DNA of 64,000 nt from Demequina zhanjiangensis (GTDB lineage: Bacteria > Actinomycetota > Actinomycetes > Actinomycetales > Demequinaceae), in the NCBI RefSeq assembly GCF_030418315.1, contig NZ_JAUHPV010000001.1, forward strand, positions 310,001 through 374,000, in the 5' to 3' direction. Shown in pieces: positions 34,861 to 46,945 of this stretch. The translations under genes and the position numbers were made by a program. Below the pieces are notes generated by a model that ran no database searches, was not told the origin of the DNA, and saw only the letters and a list, made by a program, of their open reading frames with translations. How positions within the stretch are numbered: the stretch's first letter is position 1; each line of letters opens with the position of its first letter.

Positions 34861-36035
34861 CCCTGCGCGGAGGCGCGTTCCTGGACGGTGCGGACGAGCG
34901 TGAGGTCGAAGGCCTCCTGGCGCATCCGCTGATCCGTGTAGAGGCCCGCGGTCACGCCGCCCAGGTAGGCGATCGAGATCAGCACTCCGACGAAGGACAT
35001 GAGCGCCATCACCACGACGTAGAGGACCGTGGCGGTCGACGAGGCGGCGAACATCGCGAAGGGCAGGATGACCATCGCAGGCATGGCTATGACCTGCTGG
35101 ATCAGCGACGTGATGATGATGGCGACGACGAGCACGCCGAGGATCATCCAGAAACGACCCTGGGTGAGCTCCCACGACCGTCGCAGGGCCGCGATCGGCC
35201 CGCGCCTCTCCAGCACGACGGCCGGGACGGCGAGCGAGACCTTGACCGACAGCCAGGCGATGACCACGCCCGCGGCGATGAGCCCGAGGATGAGGAGCGC
35301 GACGCCCAGACCCGTGTCCGCGATGAACCCGCCGGCGACCACCAGCGTCACCGCGCCCGCGATGACCGAGTAGCCGATCGTCAGCAGGAGCGACTGCGCG
35401 ATGAGGGCAGGGGTGGCCCGCAGCCCACGGCGGAAGGCCTCGCCCGGCGCCATGCGCTCGTTGAGCACGGAGCGCGAGAAGGACAGCGACGTGATGGCCG
35501 TGGACAGCAGCAGCACCAAGGCTCCCAGGAACGACCCGAGCACCATGAGGGCGAGGTCGGTGTTGCTGACGCCAAGGTAGTTGTCCTCGAGCGCCACGGC
35601 GTCGACCTCCGCCATGGAGAACAGCGAGCCGTAGTAGCCGAAGCCGAGGCCGTACATCACGATCATCGAGGCCAGCGCGACGAGCGCGTTGAGGCCGATC
35701 ATCACCTTGGGGTTGTGGCGGATCGCCTTGAGGGGCCCGTCGAGCAGCTCTCCGAACGTCAGAGGCCGCAGGGGGATGATCCCAGGCCGCAGCATGGCCG
35801 CCGCGTCGAGGTGGGCGTGCTGCGCCGGCGGCGCCGGGTTCGGCGAGGCGTAGCCGGGCTGCGTGCCGGCGGTCGGCGGCGCGGGCGGTGCCGGGAAGGC
35901 CTGCGCGCCTGGCGCGGCCGAGGCAGGCGTCGCCGACGGCGCTGCGCCCGAAGGCGAGGCGAACACGGGCGCCTCACCGGTCTGCTGTGCCCCCGACGGC
36001 TCGGTGCCGGCGGAACCGAATCCACTGTCGCTCAC
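34848..36035 (-). CDS. Membrane protein with glycerophosphodiesterase-type membrane domain
   Basis: 395 aa. A long Ala/Pro-rich cytosolic N-terminus (about 1-75), then the motif PGIIPLRPLTFGELLDG and about six TM helices, ending with LERRGPIAALRRSWELT, a pattern of the GDPD membrane-domain family. No catalytic phosphodiesterase domain is present. GTG at 36035 has GAGGAGGT six nt upstream. It heads the operon that continues to DUF58 and matches Rv3689 by synteny. Confidence 0.8.
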   Translation of the reverse strand: MSDSGFGSAGTEPSGAQQTGEAPVFASPSGAAPSATPASAAPGAQAFPAPPAPPTAGTQPGYASPNPAPPAQHAHLDAAAMLRPGIIPLRPLTFGELLDGPLKAIRHNPKVMIGLNALVALASMIVMYGLGFGYYGSLFSMAEVDAVALEDNYLGVSNTDLALMVLGSFLGALVLLLSTAITSLSFSRSVLNERMAPGEAFRRGLRATPALIAQSLLLTIGYSVIAGAVTLVVAGGFIADTGLGVALLILGLIAAGVVIAWLSVKVSLAVPAVVLERRGPIAALRRSWELTQGRFWMILGVLVVAIIITSLIQQVIAMPAMVILPFAMFAASSTATVLYVVVMALMSFVGVLISIAYLGGVTAGLYTDQRMRQEAFDLTLVRTVQERASAQGWGA

Positions 36036-36161
36036 GCGATACCTCCTCGTCCCGGCCCATCCTGCCATGCGGAGCCTGCTCGGTTGCTCGATCCTCACAT
36101 ACACGTGTCAGGGCCGTCGACCCTCGGCTGCCCAGGCACGATGACATGGCAAGATGGGCGC

Positions 36162-36845
36162 ATGACAGGACGCATCCTGGTGGTCGACGACGATCCGGCA
36201 GTCGCGGAGATGATCGGAATCGTGCTTCGCGGCGACGGATTCGAACCGCTGTTCTGCGATCACGGCGACCGTGCGGTCGACGTATTCCGCGCCGAGCAGC
36301 CCGACGTGATCCTCCTCGATCTCATGCTGCCTGGGCGCAGCGGGATCGACATCTGCAGGGAGATCCGCGCCGAGTCCGGCGTTCCTATCATCATGCTGAC
36401 CGCGAAGTCCGAGACGGTGGACGTGGTGCTCGGCCTCGAGTCGGGGGCGGACGACTACATCCCGAAGCCCTTCAAGCCGCGCGAGCTGATCGCCCGGGTG
36501 CGTGCACGCCTGCGCCGCAACGAGACCGGTGCTCCCGCGACGGTGCGCATCGGGGGGCTCGAGATCGATGTGACGGGGCATCGCGTCACCCGCGACGGCG
36601 AGGTCATCCCGCTGACGCCGCTCGAGTTCGACGTGCTCGTCACCTTGGCGCGATCTCCCGGGCAGGTCTTCACCCGCGAGGTGCTGCTCGAGGACGTGTG
36701 GGGCTACCGTCACGCCGCCGACACACGGCTGGTCAACGTCCACATCCAGCGCCTGCGCGCGAAGATCGAGAAGGACCCTGAGAACCCCGAGATCGTGCTC
36801 ACCGTGCGCGGGGTCGGCTACAAGGCAGGTGGCCAGACGCCGTGA
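36162..36845 (+). CDS. mtrA: Response regulator MtrA
   Basis: 227 aa OmpR-family regulator. Receiver with phospho-acceptor Asp53, Thr in MLTAKSE and Lys in IPKPFKPRELIARV; winged helix with LTPLEFDVLVTLAR and the recognition-helix region RHAADTRLVNVHIQRLR. Near identity to MtrA and the mtrA-mtrB-lpqB order make the call firm. In actinobacteria MtrA controls cell-wall hydrolase and division genes. The ATG lies six nt from CAAGAT (36150-36155); mtrB starts in a GTGA overlap. Confidence 0.97.
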   Translation: MTGRILVVDDDPAVAEMIGIVLRGDGFEPLFCDHGDRAVDVFRAEQPDVILLDLMLPGRSGIDICREIRAESGVPIIMLTAKSETVDVVLGLESGADDYIPKPFKPRELIARVRARLRRNETGAPATVRIGGLEIDVTGHRVTRDGEVIPLTPLEFDVLVTLARSPGQVFTREVLLEDVWGYRHAADTRLVNVHIQRLRAKIEKDPENPEIVLTVRGVGYKAGGQTP

Positions 36846-38500
36846 GACGCACGCCGCGAGCGATCGCGGTGCGGCTCACCGTGCCGCTGCGTCGGTGGGC
36901 CCGACGCTGGCGGCGATCCATGCAGGCGCGCGTCGTCACGACCGTGCTCTTCGTCGGCGTGGCGACCGTGCTGGTGCTGGGCGCCTTCGTGGTCGCGCAG
37001 ATCCGTGACGGCCTGATCGAGACCCGGGTCGACCGCATCCTGCTCGAGTCGGCGCGGGATGCGACGAGCGCGCAGCAGGGCGTCGACGCCTCCGTGGCGG
37101 CGACGCCGGGCGACCTTCAGGCGCTGCTCCGATCCGTGTACACGTCGCTGCTCAACGTGGGAGGAGACTCTCGCGGCCTCGTCGTGCTGCAGGCGCAGGA
37201 CAACGACTCGGACCTGATCCTCACCACCGGCGCCTCGGACGTCGCACTGCCCACGGTCGTGACGGCGGAGATGCGGCAGGCGATGGCGGACGGCGTCACC
37301 CAGCCGTGGCAGTACACGACGTGGCCGGGGCAGGACACCGCGGCGGTGGTCGTCGGCGAACCGCTGCGCCTGCGAGACGCTGGCGACTACGAGCTCTACT
37401 TCGTGTACTCGCTCGCGGACGAGCAGCAGACGCTCGCGCTGATCCAGCAGGTGCTGCTGTTCGGCGGCGCGGTGCTGATCTCCCTGGTGCTGCTGCAGGC
37501 GTGGTTCGTCACGCTTCAGGCGGTGCGGCCGGTGCGTCAGGCCGCACGGGTCGCGTCGCGGCTCGCGGACGGGCTCCTGTCGGAGCGCATGACGGTGCGC
37601 GGCGCCGACGAGATGGCCACCCTCGCCACCACGTTCAACGAGATGGCCGAGTCGCTCCAACGCCAGATCACGCGCATGGAGGATCTCTCCCGCGTGCAGC
37701 GACGGTTCGTCTCCGACGTGTCGCACGAGCTGCGCACGCCGCTCACCACCATCCGCATGGCGTCGGACATCCTGTACGACGCGCGTGAGGACTTCCCGGC
37801 GCAGGTCGCGCGCTCCGCCGAGCTGCTGAGCACTCAGATCGACAGGTTCGAGCTGCTGCTGTCCGATCTTCTGGAGATGTCCCGGATCGACGCAGGCGCC
37901 GCCCAGCTCGAGTTCGAGCTCACCGACCTCGCCGACGTGGTCGCCGACGAGGTCGACGCGATCCGACCCGTCGCGGAGGACCAGGGCGTGAGGATCGAGC
38001 TGTGGGTCGGGTCGGGCCGTCATCAGGCATCGATGGACCGGCCCCGGGTCGGACGGATCATCCGCAACCTCCTGTCGAACGCCGTCGAGCACGCCCAAGG
38101 GGGCCCGGTCGACGTCGGTGTGGCCTCCACCTCGAGGGGCGTCGCCGTCGTCGTCCGGGACTACGGCCTCGGCCTCACCCACACGCAGGTCGAGCGGGTC
38201 TTCGATCGCTTCTGGAGGGCAGATCCCGCGCGCGCACGCACCATGGGAGGCACGGGCCTGGGGCTCTCGATCGCTCGCGAGGACGCCCTGCTGCACGGTG
38301 GCCGTCTCGAGGCGTGGGGCTCGCCGGGCGAAGGCGCCGCCTTCCGCCTGTCCCTGCCTCGCACCTCGCGTGGCCTGGGCCAGCAGCCCGTGCTGGCGCT
38401 CGCGATGCGGCACGAGGAGTTCGAGGCCCTGGGCGACGGCACGCCGCGCGCGGCCGGACCGACTCCCGGCGACGGCATCGGACGGAGGGAGGACGCATGA
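36842..38500 (+). CDS. mtrB: Sensor histidine kinase MtrB
   Basis: 552 aa. Basic N-terminus, TM1 (about 33-55), an extracytoplasmic domain (about 56-190), TM2 (about 200-222), HAMP, HisKA with SDVSHELRTPLTTI (His295) and HATPase_c with NLLSNAVEHAQGG and GGTGLGLSIARED. It phosphorylates MtrA. Overlaps mtrA by 4 bp and lpqB by 4 bp, so all three are translationally coupled; LpqB is known to modulate MtrB. Confidence 0.96.
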   Translation: MRRTPRAIAVRLTVPLRRWARRWRRSMQARVVTTVLFVGVATVLVLGAFVVAQIRDGLIETRVDRILLESARDATSAQQGVDASVAATPGDLQALLRSVYTSLLNVGGDSRGLVVLQAQDNDSDLILTTGASDVALPTVVTAEMRQAMADGVTQPWQYTTWPGQDTAAVVVGEPLRLRDAGDYELYFVYSLADEQQTLALIQQVLLFGGAVLISLVLLQAWFVTLQAVRPVRQAARVASRLADGLLSERMTVRGADEMATLATTFNEMAESLQRQITRMEDLSRVQRRFVSDVSHELRTPLTTIRMASDILYDAREDFPAQVARSAELLSTQIDRFELLLSDLLEMSRIDAGAAQLEFELTDLADVVADEVDAIRPVAEDQGVRIELWVGSGRHQASMDRPRVGRIIRNLLSNAVEHAQGGPVDVGVASTSRGVAVVVRDYGLGLTHTQVERVFDRFWRADPARARTMGGTGLGLSIAREDALLHGGRLEAWGSPGEGAAFRLSLPRTSRGLGQQPVLALAMRHEEFEALGDGTPRAAGPTPGDGIGRREDA

Positions 38501-40227
38501 GGACGAGGCTGTGGGCGGCGCTCGCCGCCGTGGCGCTGCTCGCGGGCTGCGCGTCGATCCCGACGAGCGGCCCCGTGCGTCCGGGGATCACGACGGATCC
38601 CGAGCAGCAGTCGTTCGAGTTCCTCGCCGAAGGGCCCTCGGTCGGGGACACGCCCCAGCAGATCATCACGGGCTTCATCAGCGCGCTCCCTCAAGGCTTC
38701 GACACCGACTTCCAGATCGCTCGCGAGTACCTGACGCCGGGGGCGAGCCGCGACTGGGATCCGCTCGAGTCGCTCGTCGTGTTCGGCTCGGGAGACTTCG
38801 TCGGCGCCTGGGATGAGGACGGGACCGCCGTCGTGTACTCGGTCCCGCTCGCAGCCACCCTCGACGCGCACGGTCGGCTCGTCGAAGCGGCTGTCGGCGA
38901 GGAGACGACCCTCGACTTCTCCGTGGTGCAGGACGCGTCAGGGGAGTGGCGGATCGCCAGCCTCGCGGACGGCGCCCTGATCGCCGAGTCGACGTTCGAG
39001 AACCTCTTCCGCGAGGTGAACCTGGTGTTCGCCTCCCAGGACGGGAGCAGCGAGGTCGTCGAGACGCGCTGGGTGGCCGACGCGTTCGCGCCGACCCGAG
39101 CCGCCTCGGAGCTCGTCATGGGCCCCTCGCCGTGGCTGTCGGACGCGGTGCTGTCCGGCTTCTCCTCGGCGGCGGCGCTCGAGGTGGGAACCGTGGTGGT
39201 CACCGATGGCGAGGCCCTGGTTCCGCTCGTGTCAGAGGCCGCGGAGGAGACCGCGGGAGCGGGCCTGGGACTGGCGCAGATGGAGCGCACGCTCACGGCG
39301 CTCCCCACGGTGACGGATGTGCAGATGACGCTCGGCGGCGTGCCCGTCGAGAGCGCCGCCGACGTGATGCTCGAACCCCCGGACGTGCCGTCCGAGGAGG
39401 CGGCGGCCATCGTCGGATCGCGGCTCGGACTCTGGAACGGCAGCGAGCTGCGGGTCACGCCCGACTCGGCGGGCGCGATCCCCTCGCGGGCCAACGGCCT
39501 CGCGCAGTCCTACTCGGGCCGACAGACCGCCTTCCTGGTCGGAGGGTCGCGTCTGGTGGTGACCGACGCGCTGTCAGGTCGGCTGTCGTCCCTCGTGCCC
39601 TCCGCCGGGGTGGGTGACGCGCCGGACGAGCCGATGCCCCTCGACACCCTCCTCACCGGATCCGACCTGGTCTCGCCTTCGTATGACGGCCACGGGTGGC
39701 TCTGGACGGCCGAGTCCGAGGGGGGCGGGGTGATCGCGCTTGACGCCGAGTCGGGCGGCGGCGAGCGTGCCGACCTGTCCGCGGAGTGGCTCACGGCGCG
39801 CGTGATCGAGGCGCTCGCGGTCTCGCGTGACGGAGCGCGGCTCGTGATCTCGTCGACGGTCGCGGGTCAGCCTGTGCTCGAGGTGACGGGCATCGTCAGG
39901 AATGACGCCGGGGTGCCCGTCTCTCTGACGACGCCGCTCCAGATCGGGGTGTCCTCGGGCGTCGCCGTGGATCTCGCGTGGGTCGACTCCACGACGGTCG
40001 CGGCGCTCGGCGTGAGCGTCGACGAGGGCATCACCCCCGTCTGGATCGTGGGCGTCGGTGGCTTCACGGAGGCGGTCTCCGCGGCCACCGACACCGTGGC
40101 GATGACCGCGCGCAGCGGCCTCACCTCGCTCACCGTGGTGACGGGTGATGCGGAGGCGCTGGCCCGCTCCGGTACCGGCTGGACCCCCGTCGTCGACGGC
40201 GTGGTCGAGCTCGCGTACGCCGGCTGA
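38497..40227 (+). CDS. lpqB: Lipoprotein LpqB
   Basis: 576 aa. Signal peptide with lipobox LLAGC (lipidated Cys18), then PTSGPVRPG, a GerMN-like domain (about 170-330) and a C-terminal beta-propeller region. Family length is about 550-600. LpqB binds the extracytoplasmic side of MtrB and influences MtrA phosphorylation and cell-wall homeostasis. ATG follows GGAGGGAGG and overlaps the mtrB stop. Confidence 0.95.
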   Translation: MRTRLWAALAAVALLAGCASIPTSGPVRPGITTDPEQQSFEFLAEGPSVGDTPQQIITGFISALPQGFDTDFQIAREYLTPGASRDWDPLESLVVFGSGDFVGAWDEDGTAVVYSVPLAATLDAHGRLVEAAVGEETTLDFSVVQDASGEWRIASLADGALIAESTFENLFREVNLVFASQDGSSEVVETRWVADAFAPTRAASELVMGPSPWLSDAVLSGFSSAAALEVGTVVVTDGEALVPLVSEAAEETAGAGLGLAQMERTLTALPTVTDVQMTLGGVPVESAADVMLEPPDVPSEEAAAIVGSRLGLWNGSELRVTPDSAGAIPSRANGLAQSYSGRQTAFLVGGSRLVVTDALSGRLSSLVPSAGVGDAPDEPMPLDTLLTGSDLVSPSYDGHGWLWTAESEGGGVIALDAESGGGERADLSAEWLTARVIEALAVSRDGARLVISSTVAGQPVLEVTGIVRNDAGVPVSLTTPLQIGVSSGVAVDLAWVDSTTVAALGVSVDEGITPVWIVGVGGFTEAVSAATDTVAMTARSGLTSLTVVTGDAEALARSGTGWTPVVDGVVELAYAG

Positions 40228-40230
40228 CGC

Positions 40231-40248
40231 GGGGACGGAGCCGTCCCC
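40231..40248 (+). terminator. Hairpin after lpqB
   Basis: GGGGAC at 40231-40236 pairs with GTCCCC at 40243-40248, with further G-C pairs inside. It lies just after the lpqB stop and may end the mtrAB-lpqB transcript. Confidence 0.5.
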
Positions 40249-40327
40249 AGCCCCTCCGGGAGGTACGCGCGTCCCGGTTCGTGAGGGAGTCTCCGATCGG
40301 GCGCCGGCGTCCCGCGATCATGCGTGC

Positions 40328-41047
40328 ATGGATCCGCTCGAGCCCGTGCGCGCGCTCGCCAGGCTCGTGGTGCCCGTCGCCTGCCCGGGGTGCGGGCGCG
40401 AGGACGTCCCCTGGTGCGACGAGTGCGAGGCGCCCTGGTGGGAGCCCGTATGGAGGGCGGAGGCGGACGCCGCGCGGCTGTCCCTCGAGGGCAGGGCCGC
40501 GGTGCCCGTGTGGGCGGTCGCGGTGCTCGCCGGCAACGCCCACCGCATGGTCGCCGCATGGAAGGACGGGGGCAGGCGCGATCTCGATCCGTTCTTCGCC
40601 GGCGCCGCCGCGCGCGCCGGAGCCTGCGTCGCACCCCGGCTGTCCGCGCTGCCTGAGCCCCTCTGCGTGGTGCCGGCCCCCGCACGCGCCGCAGGCGTCC
40701 GACGCCGCGGAGAGGACCTTCCGCTGCTGCTCGCGCACGCCGTGGCCGACGGACTGCGTGCTCGGGGAGCCCGCGCCTCCGTCCTCCCCTGTCTCGCGAT
40801 CGGGGCAGGCGAGCAGCGTCGCATCTCCGCCGCGGACAGGTGGCGTCGTATGCGTGGCGCCGTGCGGCTCACACGGCTCCCGCCGGCGGGAGCGCCCGTG
40901 CTCCTGGTGGACGACGTGGTCACCACAGGAGCGACCTTGGCGGCCTGCATCTCGGCGCTCGAAGGGGCCGGATCGGCGGTCGTCGGCGCGGTGGCACTCG
41001 CTGCCGTCGGGCGTGTGGCGGGCGAGCCTTCACCGGGTCTAAGGTGA
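40328..41047 (+). CDS. ComF family phosphoribosyltransferase-like protein
   Basis: 239 aa. N-terminal four-Cys zinc ribbon [15 protein letters not shown] (about 19-33) and a C-terminal PRTase domain with [27 protein letters not shown] split in two and the PRPP loop [13 protein letters not shown]. ComF in Bacillus supports DNA uptake; in actinobacteria the gene follows lpqB without competence genes, so the role is unclear. ATG lies six nt after a GATCAT hexamer (40316-40321). A TAAGGT hexamer overlapping the stop codon region (41040-41045) may start hpf transcription. Confidence 0.88.
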   Translation: MDPLEPVRALARLVVPVACPGCGREDVPWCDECEAPWWEPVWRAEADAARLSLEGRAAVPVWAVAVLAGNAHRMVAAWKDGGRRDLDPFFAGAAARAGACVAPRLSALPEPLCVVPAPARAAGVRRRGEDLPLLLAHAVADGLRARGARASVLPCLAIGAGEQRRISAADRWRRMRGAVRLTRLPPAGAPVLLVDDVVTTGATLAACISALEGAGSAVVGAVALAAVGRVAGEPSPGLR

Positions 41048-41172
41048 GTGCTACGAAGACGATGATCGTCGGATCCCTTCGATGAGGGAGGTGATGCCGC
41101 AGGCGCTGAAGGCGCCGCAGCCGCCCTGCCCCGGCCACCGAGGCCGCACTCATCCAAGAGGAGGACAACGTC

Positions 41173-41835
41173 ATGGACATCGCCATCACCGGACGCCACA
41201 CCAAGGTCGCGGACGATCTGCGCGAGCGGATCATCGAGAAGATGGAGAAGGTCGAGGCCCTTGCGCCGCGCGCCACACGCGTGGATGTCCACGTGGTCCA
41301 CGAACGCAATCCCAAGCGAGCGGACGACAAGGAACGGGTCGAGATCACCGTGCGAGGCAAGGGAGTGGTGAGGGCCGAGGCCTCCGCCGCCGACCGCCAC
41401 GCCGCGTTCGACGCCGCATCCGCCCGGCTCCTCGAGCAGCTCCGTCGCCTGCACGACCGTCGCGCGCACCGCCACCAGGGCACCCCCGCGCTGCGATCCG
41501 TGGCCGCCGACCCGCTTCCCGCTCCCGCCGCCGAGAGCGCTCCCCACGCCGCCTCCAGCGTCGAGCCGTGGGAGGGCGCGCCGGACGACGCGACGCGCGA
41601 GGTGCCGATCGACGGCACCCCCATCGTGATCCGCTCCAAGACCCACGCCGCCACGCCGATCACCGTCTCCGAGGCGATCGATCAGATGGAGCTCGTGGGG
41701 CACGACTTCTACCTCTTCCTCGACGCCGAGTCGGGGCTCCCGAGCGCCGTCTACCGCCGACGCGGATGGACCTACGGGGTCATCCACCTGAGCGAGCCGG
41801 AAGGCGCGCACGCGCAGGCGGCCGAGACCGCCTGA
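41173..41835 (+). CDS. hpf: Long-form ribosome hibernation-promoting factor
   Basis: 220 aa. N-terminal HPF/RaiA domain (1-100) beginning [20 protein letters not shown], a variable Ala/Pro linker and a C-terminal dimerisation domain with [26 protein letters not shown] cut around residues 175-200. Long HPF dimerises 70S ribosomes into 100S particles in slow growth. AGAGGAGG lies nine nt upstream. The 5' leader of about 120 nt if transcribed from 41040 is long for this genome. It precedes secA, as in most actinobacteria. Confidence 0.95.
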   Translation: MDIAITGRHTKVADDLRERIIEKMEKVEALAPRATRVDVHVVHERNPKRADDKERVEITVRGKGVVRAEASAADRHAAFDAASARLLEQLRRLHDRRAHRHQGTPALRSVAADPLPAPAAESAPHAASSVEPWEGAPDDATREVPIDGTPIVIRSKTHAATPITVSEAIDQMELVGHDFYLFLDAESGLPSAVYRRRGWTYGVIHLSEPEGAHAQAAETA

Positions 41836-41890
41836 GCAGGGCCGCAGGGCGAGAGGGCCCTGCACGCTCCACACACCACCGGTGCGACAC

Positions 41891-41926
41891 GGCGCCGCGG
41901 ACCTCGAGGCTGAGGTGCGCGGCGCC
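41891..41926 (+). terminator. Strong hairpin in the hpf-secA gap
   Basis: A 15-bp stem with a single mismatch joins 41891-41905 with 41912-41926. A weaker 8-bp stem lies before it (41836-41843 with 41856-41863). Both are upstream of the secA -10 TACGCT (41981-41986), so they more likely end the hpf transcript than regulate the secA leader. Confidence 0.65.
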
Positions 41927-41980
41927 GTTGCCGCGATTGCGCCGAGAGCGAGAGAACACCGGGGTGCCGCGGAGAGCGAC

Positions 41981-41986
41981 TACGCT
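41981..41986 (+). promoter_or_regulatory. -10 element of secA
   Basis: TACGCT lies 37 nt before the secA GTG, giving a leader of about 30 nt that holds the AGGGAG ribosome-binding site. No clear -35 match. Confidence 0.5.
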
Positions 41987-42023
41987 TGCTCGGGGTACCG
42001 CAACGACAGCAGGGAGTTCACCG

Positions 42024-44885
<2,862 letters not shown>

Positions 44886-44927
44886 CTCGACGCGTGGCGA
44901 CCCGCTGAGGCGGCGCGCCTTGCTGTA

Positions 44928-44967
44928 GACGGAGGGCCCGGCACCCGAGGGTGTCGGGCCCTCCGTC
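44928..44967. terminator. Terminator between secA and the Rv3235-like gene
   Basis: An 18-bp stem with one G-T pair joins 44928-44945 with 44950-44967 between convergent genes. Confidence 0.85.
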
Positions 44968-44997
44968 GTCATCAGCGGCGTGGGAGCAGGATGCGGG

Positions 44998-45465
44998 TCA
45001 GCCCACGTCGACTACTGTCGCCACCCAGCGCCCGCGTCGGTCCTCGACGCGGATGGCCAGCGCGTGCACCCGATCGCCCCACCGGGCGACGACGCTCACC
45101 TCGGCTGCCTCTGCCGAGACACGGCAGACGCGGGCACGGAGGATCTGAGCCGAGCCGAGGTCCTTGAGCCCTGCCCGCCGAGCGAGCGAGTGCTGCTTGG
45201 CGAGTTGGGCCCTCACGGCGGGATCGACCCAGCGCGTGAGCGGATCGACGCTCGACGCTCCGTGCACCGTCTCGAGGGCGGCCTTCGCCACCGTGCATGC
45301 CAGGGGAGCGGGATCCCCCAACGGTCTCCGGCGACGCTCGTACGGCGAGATCGGCGCGGGAAGGATCTGTGCGCGGCCCGGCCCGGCGGGTGGCCTTCGC
45401 GACGTCGGCCTGGTGCCGAGCGGCCTGATGCCGACCGAGCGCGGGGACACCGCCTCCGCGCTCAC
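44998..45465 (-). CDS. Rv3235 family protein (DUF6459-like)
   Basis: 155 aa. The C-terminal half has WVDPAVRAQLAKQHSLARRAG followed by ILRARVCRVSAEAAEVSVVAR (separate blocks near 80-125), a small alpha+beta domain seen in Rv3235-type proteins encoded beside secA and LysM genes. The N-terminal 60 residues are low-complexity. The GTG overlaps the upstream LysM stop by 4 bp, so the two are co-translated. Function unknown. Confidence 0.8.
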   Translation of the reverse strand: MSAEAVSPRSVGIRPLGTRPTSRRPPAGPGRAQILPAPISPYERRRRPLGDPAPLACTVAKAALETVHGASSVDPLTRWVDPAVRAQLAKQHSLARRAGLKDLGSAQILRARVCRVSAEAAEVSVVARWGDRVHALAIRVEDRRGRWVATVVDVG

Positions 45466-46259
45466 CGGGCGAGCTCCTCGGGGATCTCCAGGATCTGGCC
45501 GGGCCGGATGAGGCTCGGATCCGCTCCGATGACGTCGCGGTTGGCTTCATAGAGCAGCGGCCACGCCGCGGCGATGCGCGCGGTCTCCTTCTCGCCGAGG
45601 AGGTCGGCGGTGATCGCCCAGAGCGAGTCTCCGGCCTCGACCACCCGCGTGGGACGTGCCGTGCCTGAGCCGGCGTCGTCGTGCGTGTGCGCACCGCGCT
45701 GGGGTGCTTCGTCGTGCTCGGCGGCCCGAGGCCCGTCGATCCAGCCAGGGACCGCATCGGTCGCCCCCGCGGGCCTGGCGTACGAGGCGGCGCTCCATCC
45801 CGGCGAGGCGTCGACGCCCGCGGTCACGACCGCGACGGACCACCCCGGCGCGATGTCCGCCGCGAGAGCGGGTGCCGCGAGTCCTGCGGACAGGCCGATG
45901 CCCGCCGCCGTCGCGACGATCCGGCGCCATGCGCTCGGCGCGGCCGCGGCCGCCCACCCGGGGATGGATCCGCTGAGCGCGGCGGCGACCATGACCATCG
46001 CGCTGAGCGCCAGGTAGCCGCATACGAGGGCGCCGGCGCCCACGATGGCCGGCGCGAGGATCGCGTCCACGCCCGCGCCGGGCGCCGCTGCCCATGGCGC
46101 GAGGTCCGTCGCGAGCTCTCCGAGCGCCCACGCAGCGATCGGCATCAGCACGACCGCCGCCGAGGCTGCCGCTCTCTCACGGGCGGGCGCCCCTCCTGCG
46201 CCTCCTCGCGTCCTCGTGCCTGAAGTGCGCAGGCTCCTGTGCCTGTTCCCGTCCGTCAT
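45462..46259 (-). CDS. LysM peptidoglycan-binding membrane protein
   Basis: 265 aa. Basic N-terminus, about three hydrophobic helices (about 30-130), a flexible region and a C-terminal LysM domain (about 208-260) with VVEAGDSLWAITADLLGE and SLIRPGQILEIPEE. It probably sits in the membrane with LysM facing the cell wall. GGGGG precedes the ATG. A sigma-A-like promoter is visible upstream (46303-46331). Confidence 0.85.
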   Translation of the reverse strand: MTDGNRHRSLRTSGTRTRGGAGGAPARERAAASAAVVLMPIAAWALGELATDLAPWAAAPGAGVDAILAPAIVGAGALVCGYLALSAMVMVAAALSGSIPGWAAAAAPSAWRRIVATAAGIGLSAGLAAPALAADIAPGWSVAVVTAGVDASPGWSAASYARPAGATDAVPGWIDGPRAAEHDEAPQRGAHTHDDAGSGTARPTRVVEAGDSLWAITADLLGEKETARIAAAWPLLYEANRDVIGADPSLIRPGQILEIPEELAR

Positions 46260-46302
46260 GCCGCCCCCGGTTCATGTCGTTTGATGACGTTTGAGGTCAC
46301 TA

Positions 46303-46331
46303 GATATATCGGTCATCGGGCGAAATGTCCA
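46303..46331 (-). promoter_or_regulatory. Sigma-A-type promoter of the LysM-Rv3235 operon
   Basis: On the minus strand TGGACA (46326-46331) and TATATC (46303-46308) are separated by exactly 17 bp, a close match to TTGACA-N17-TATAAT. The surrounding 46270-46370 is the most A+T-rich stretch nearby. A leader of about 35 nt is expected. Confidence 0.6.
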
Positions 46332-46409
46332 GTTTGCGAAGATTACGAATCAGTCTCAGTTCAGACTCCCACCACCCGGGGTCGCATCTGGTGTCGCTAG
46401 GGTGACGGG

Positions 46410-46925
46410 ATGCGGTGGGGGCAGCTCTTCGAGGACCTCGAGGGTCGCTGGCAGTCCGACCGTGCCCGCATGTTCGATGCCGAGGTCGCGGACCTGACCC
46501 GCGCGGAGCGCGCTGGCGTCGACCTCGCCGCCAGGCTCGCGGCGTCCCGCGGCGCCTCCCTCGCGCTCACCCTCCGGGATGGCTCGGCCGTGAGCGGGGT
46601 GCTGGCCGATGCCACCGCGCAGTGGGTCCTTCTGCATTCGTCTCCGGGGGAGCGGCTCGTCCCTCGCGGCGCGATCTCGGCTGTCAGGGGGCTCTCGTCT
46701 AGGGCAGTGCCTCTGGGCCGCATCGAGCAGCGGCTCACGCTCGGTGCCGCGCTCCGTGCGTTGGCGCAGGACCGGTCGTGGGTCGCCGTGCGCGCACAGG
46801 GAGCCGAGATGATCGGTCTGCTCGAGTCGGTGGGGGCAGACTTCGTGGAGGTCGCGCCCGAGGAGGGTGTTCCGGTCACCGTGCCGTTCGATGCGCTCCT
46901 CGAGGTGCGCTCCGCACAGGGGTAG
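46410..46925 (+). CDS. Hypothetical protein
   Basis: 171 aa, not recognised with certainty. The N-terminal 35 residues form a charged helix (MRWGQLFEDLEGRWQ, RARMFDAEVADLTRAER); the rest alternates short beta strands with Gly/Asp turns (LTLRDGSAVSGVLADAT, VPRGAISAVRGL), which suggests a small beta-barrel (Sm-like or SH3-like) fold. Cytosolic. Start lies six nt after TAGGGT (46398-46403). It is divergent from the LysM gene and convergent with the HTH gene. Confidence 0.7.
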   Translation: MRWGQLFEDLEGRWQSDRARMFDAEVADLTRAERAGVDLAARLAASRGASLALTLRDGSAVSGVLADATAQWVLLHSSPGERLVPRGAISAVRGLSSRAVPLGRIEQRLTLGAALRALAQDRSWVAVRAQGAEMIGLLESVGADFVEVAPEEGVPVTVPFDALLEVRSAQG

Positions 46926-46945
46926 CCCGTGCAGGCCGTGGATCG

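Noticed and set aside
41891..41926. Hairpin as a secA leader sensor
   Set aside because: The likely secA -10 (41981-41986) is downstream of it, so it would not be in the secA transcript.
41082..42023. A 314-residue N-terminal extension of SecA
   Set aside because: It lies over hpf in another frame; SecA homology begins at GTG 42024, which has a good ribosome-binding site.
44928..44967. Long inverted repeat as a possible mobile-element end
   Set aside because: Position between convergent stops and lack of target duplication or transposase point to a terminator.
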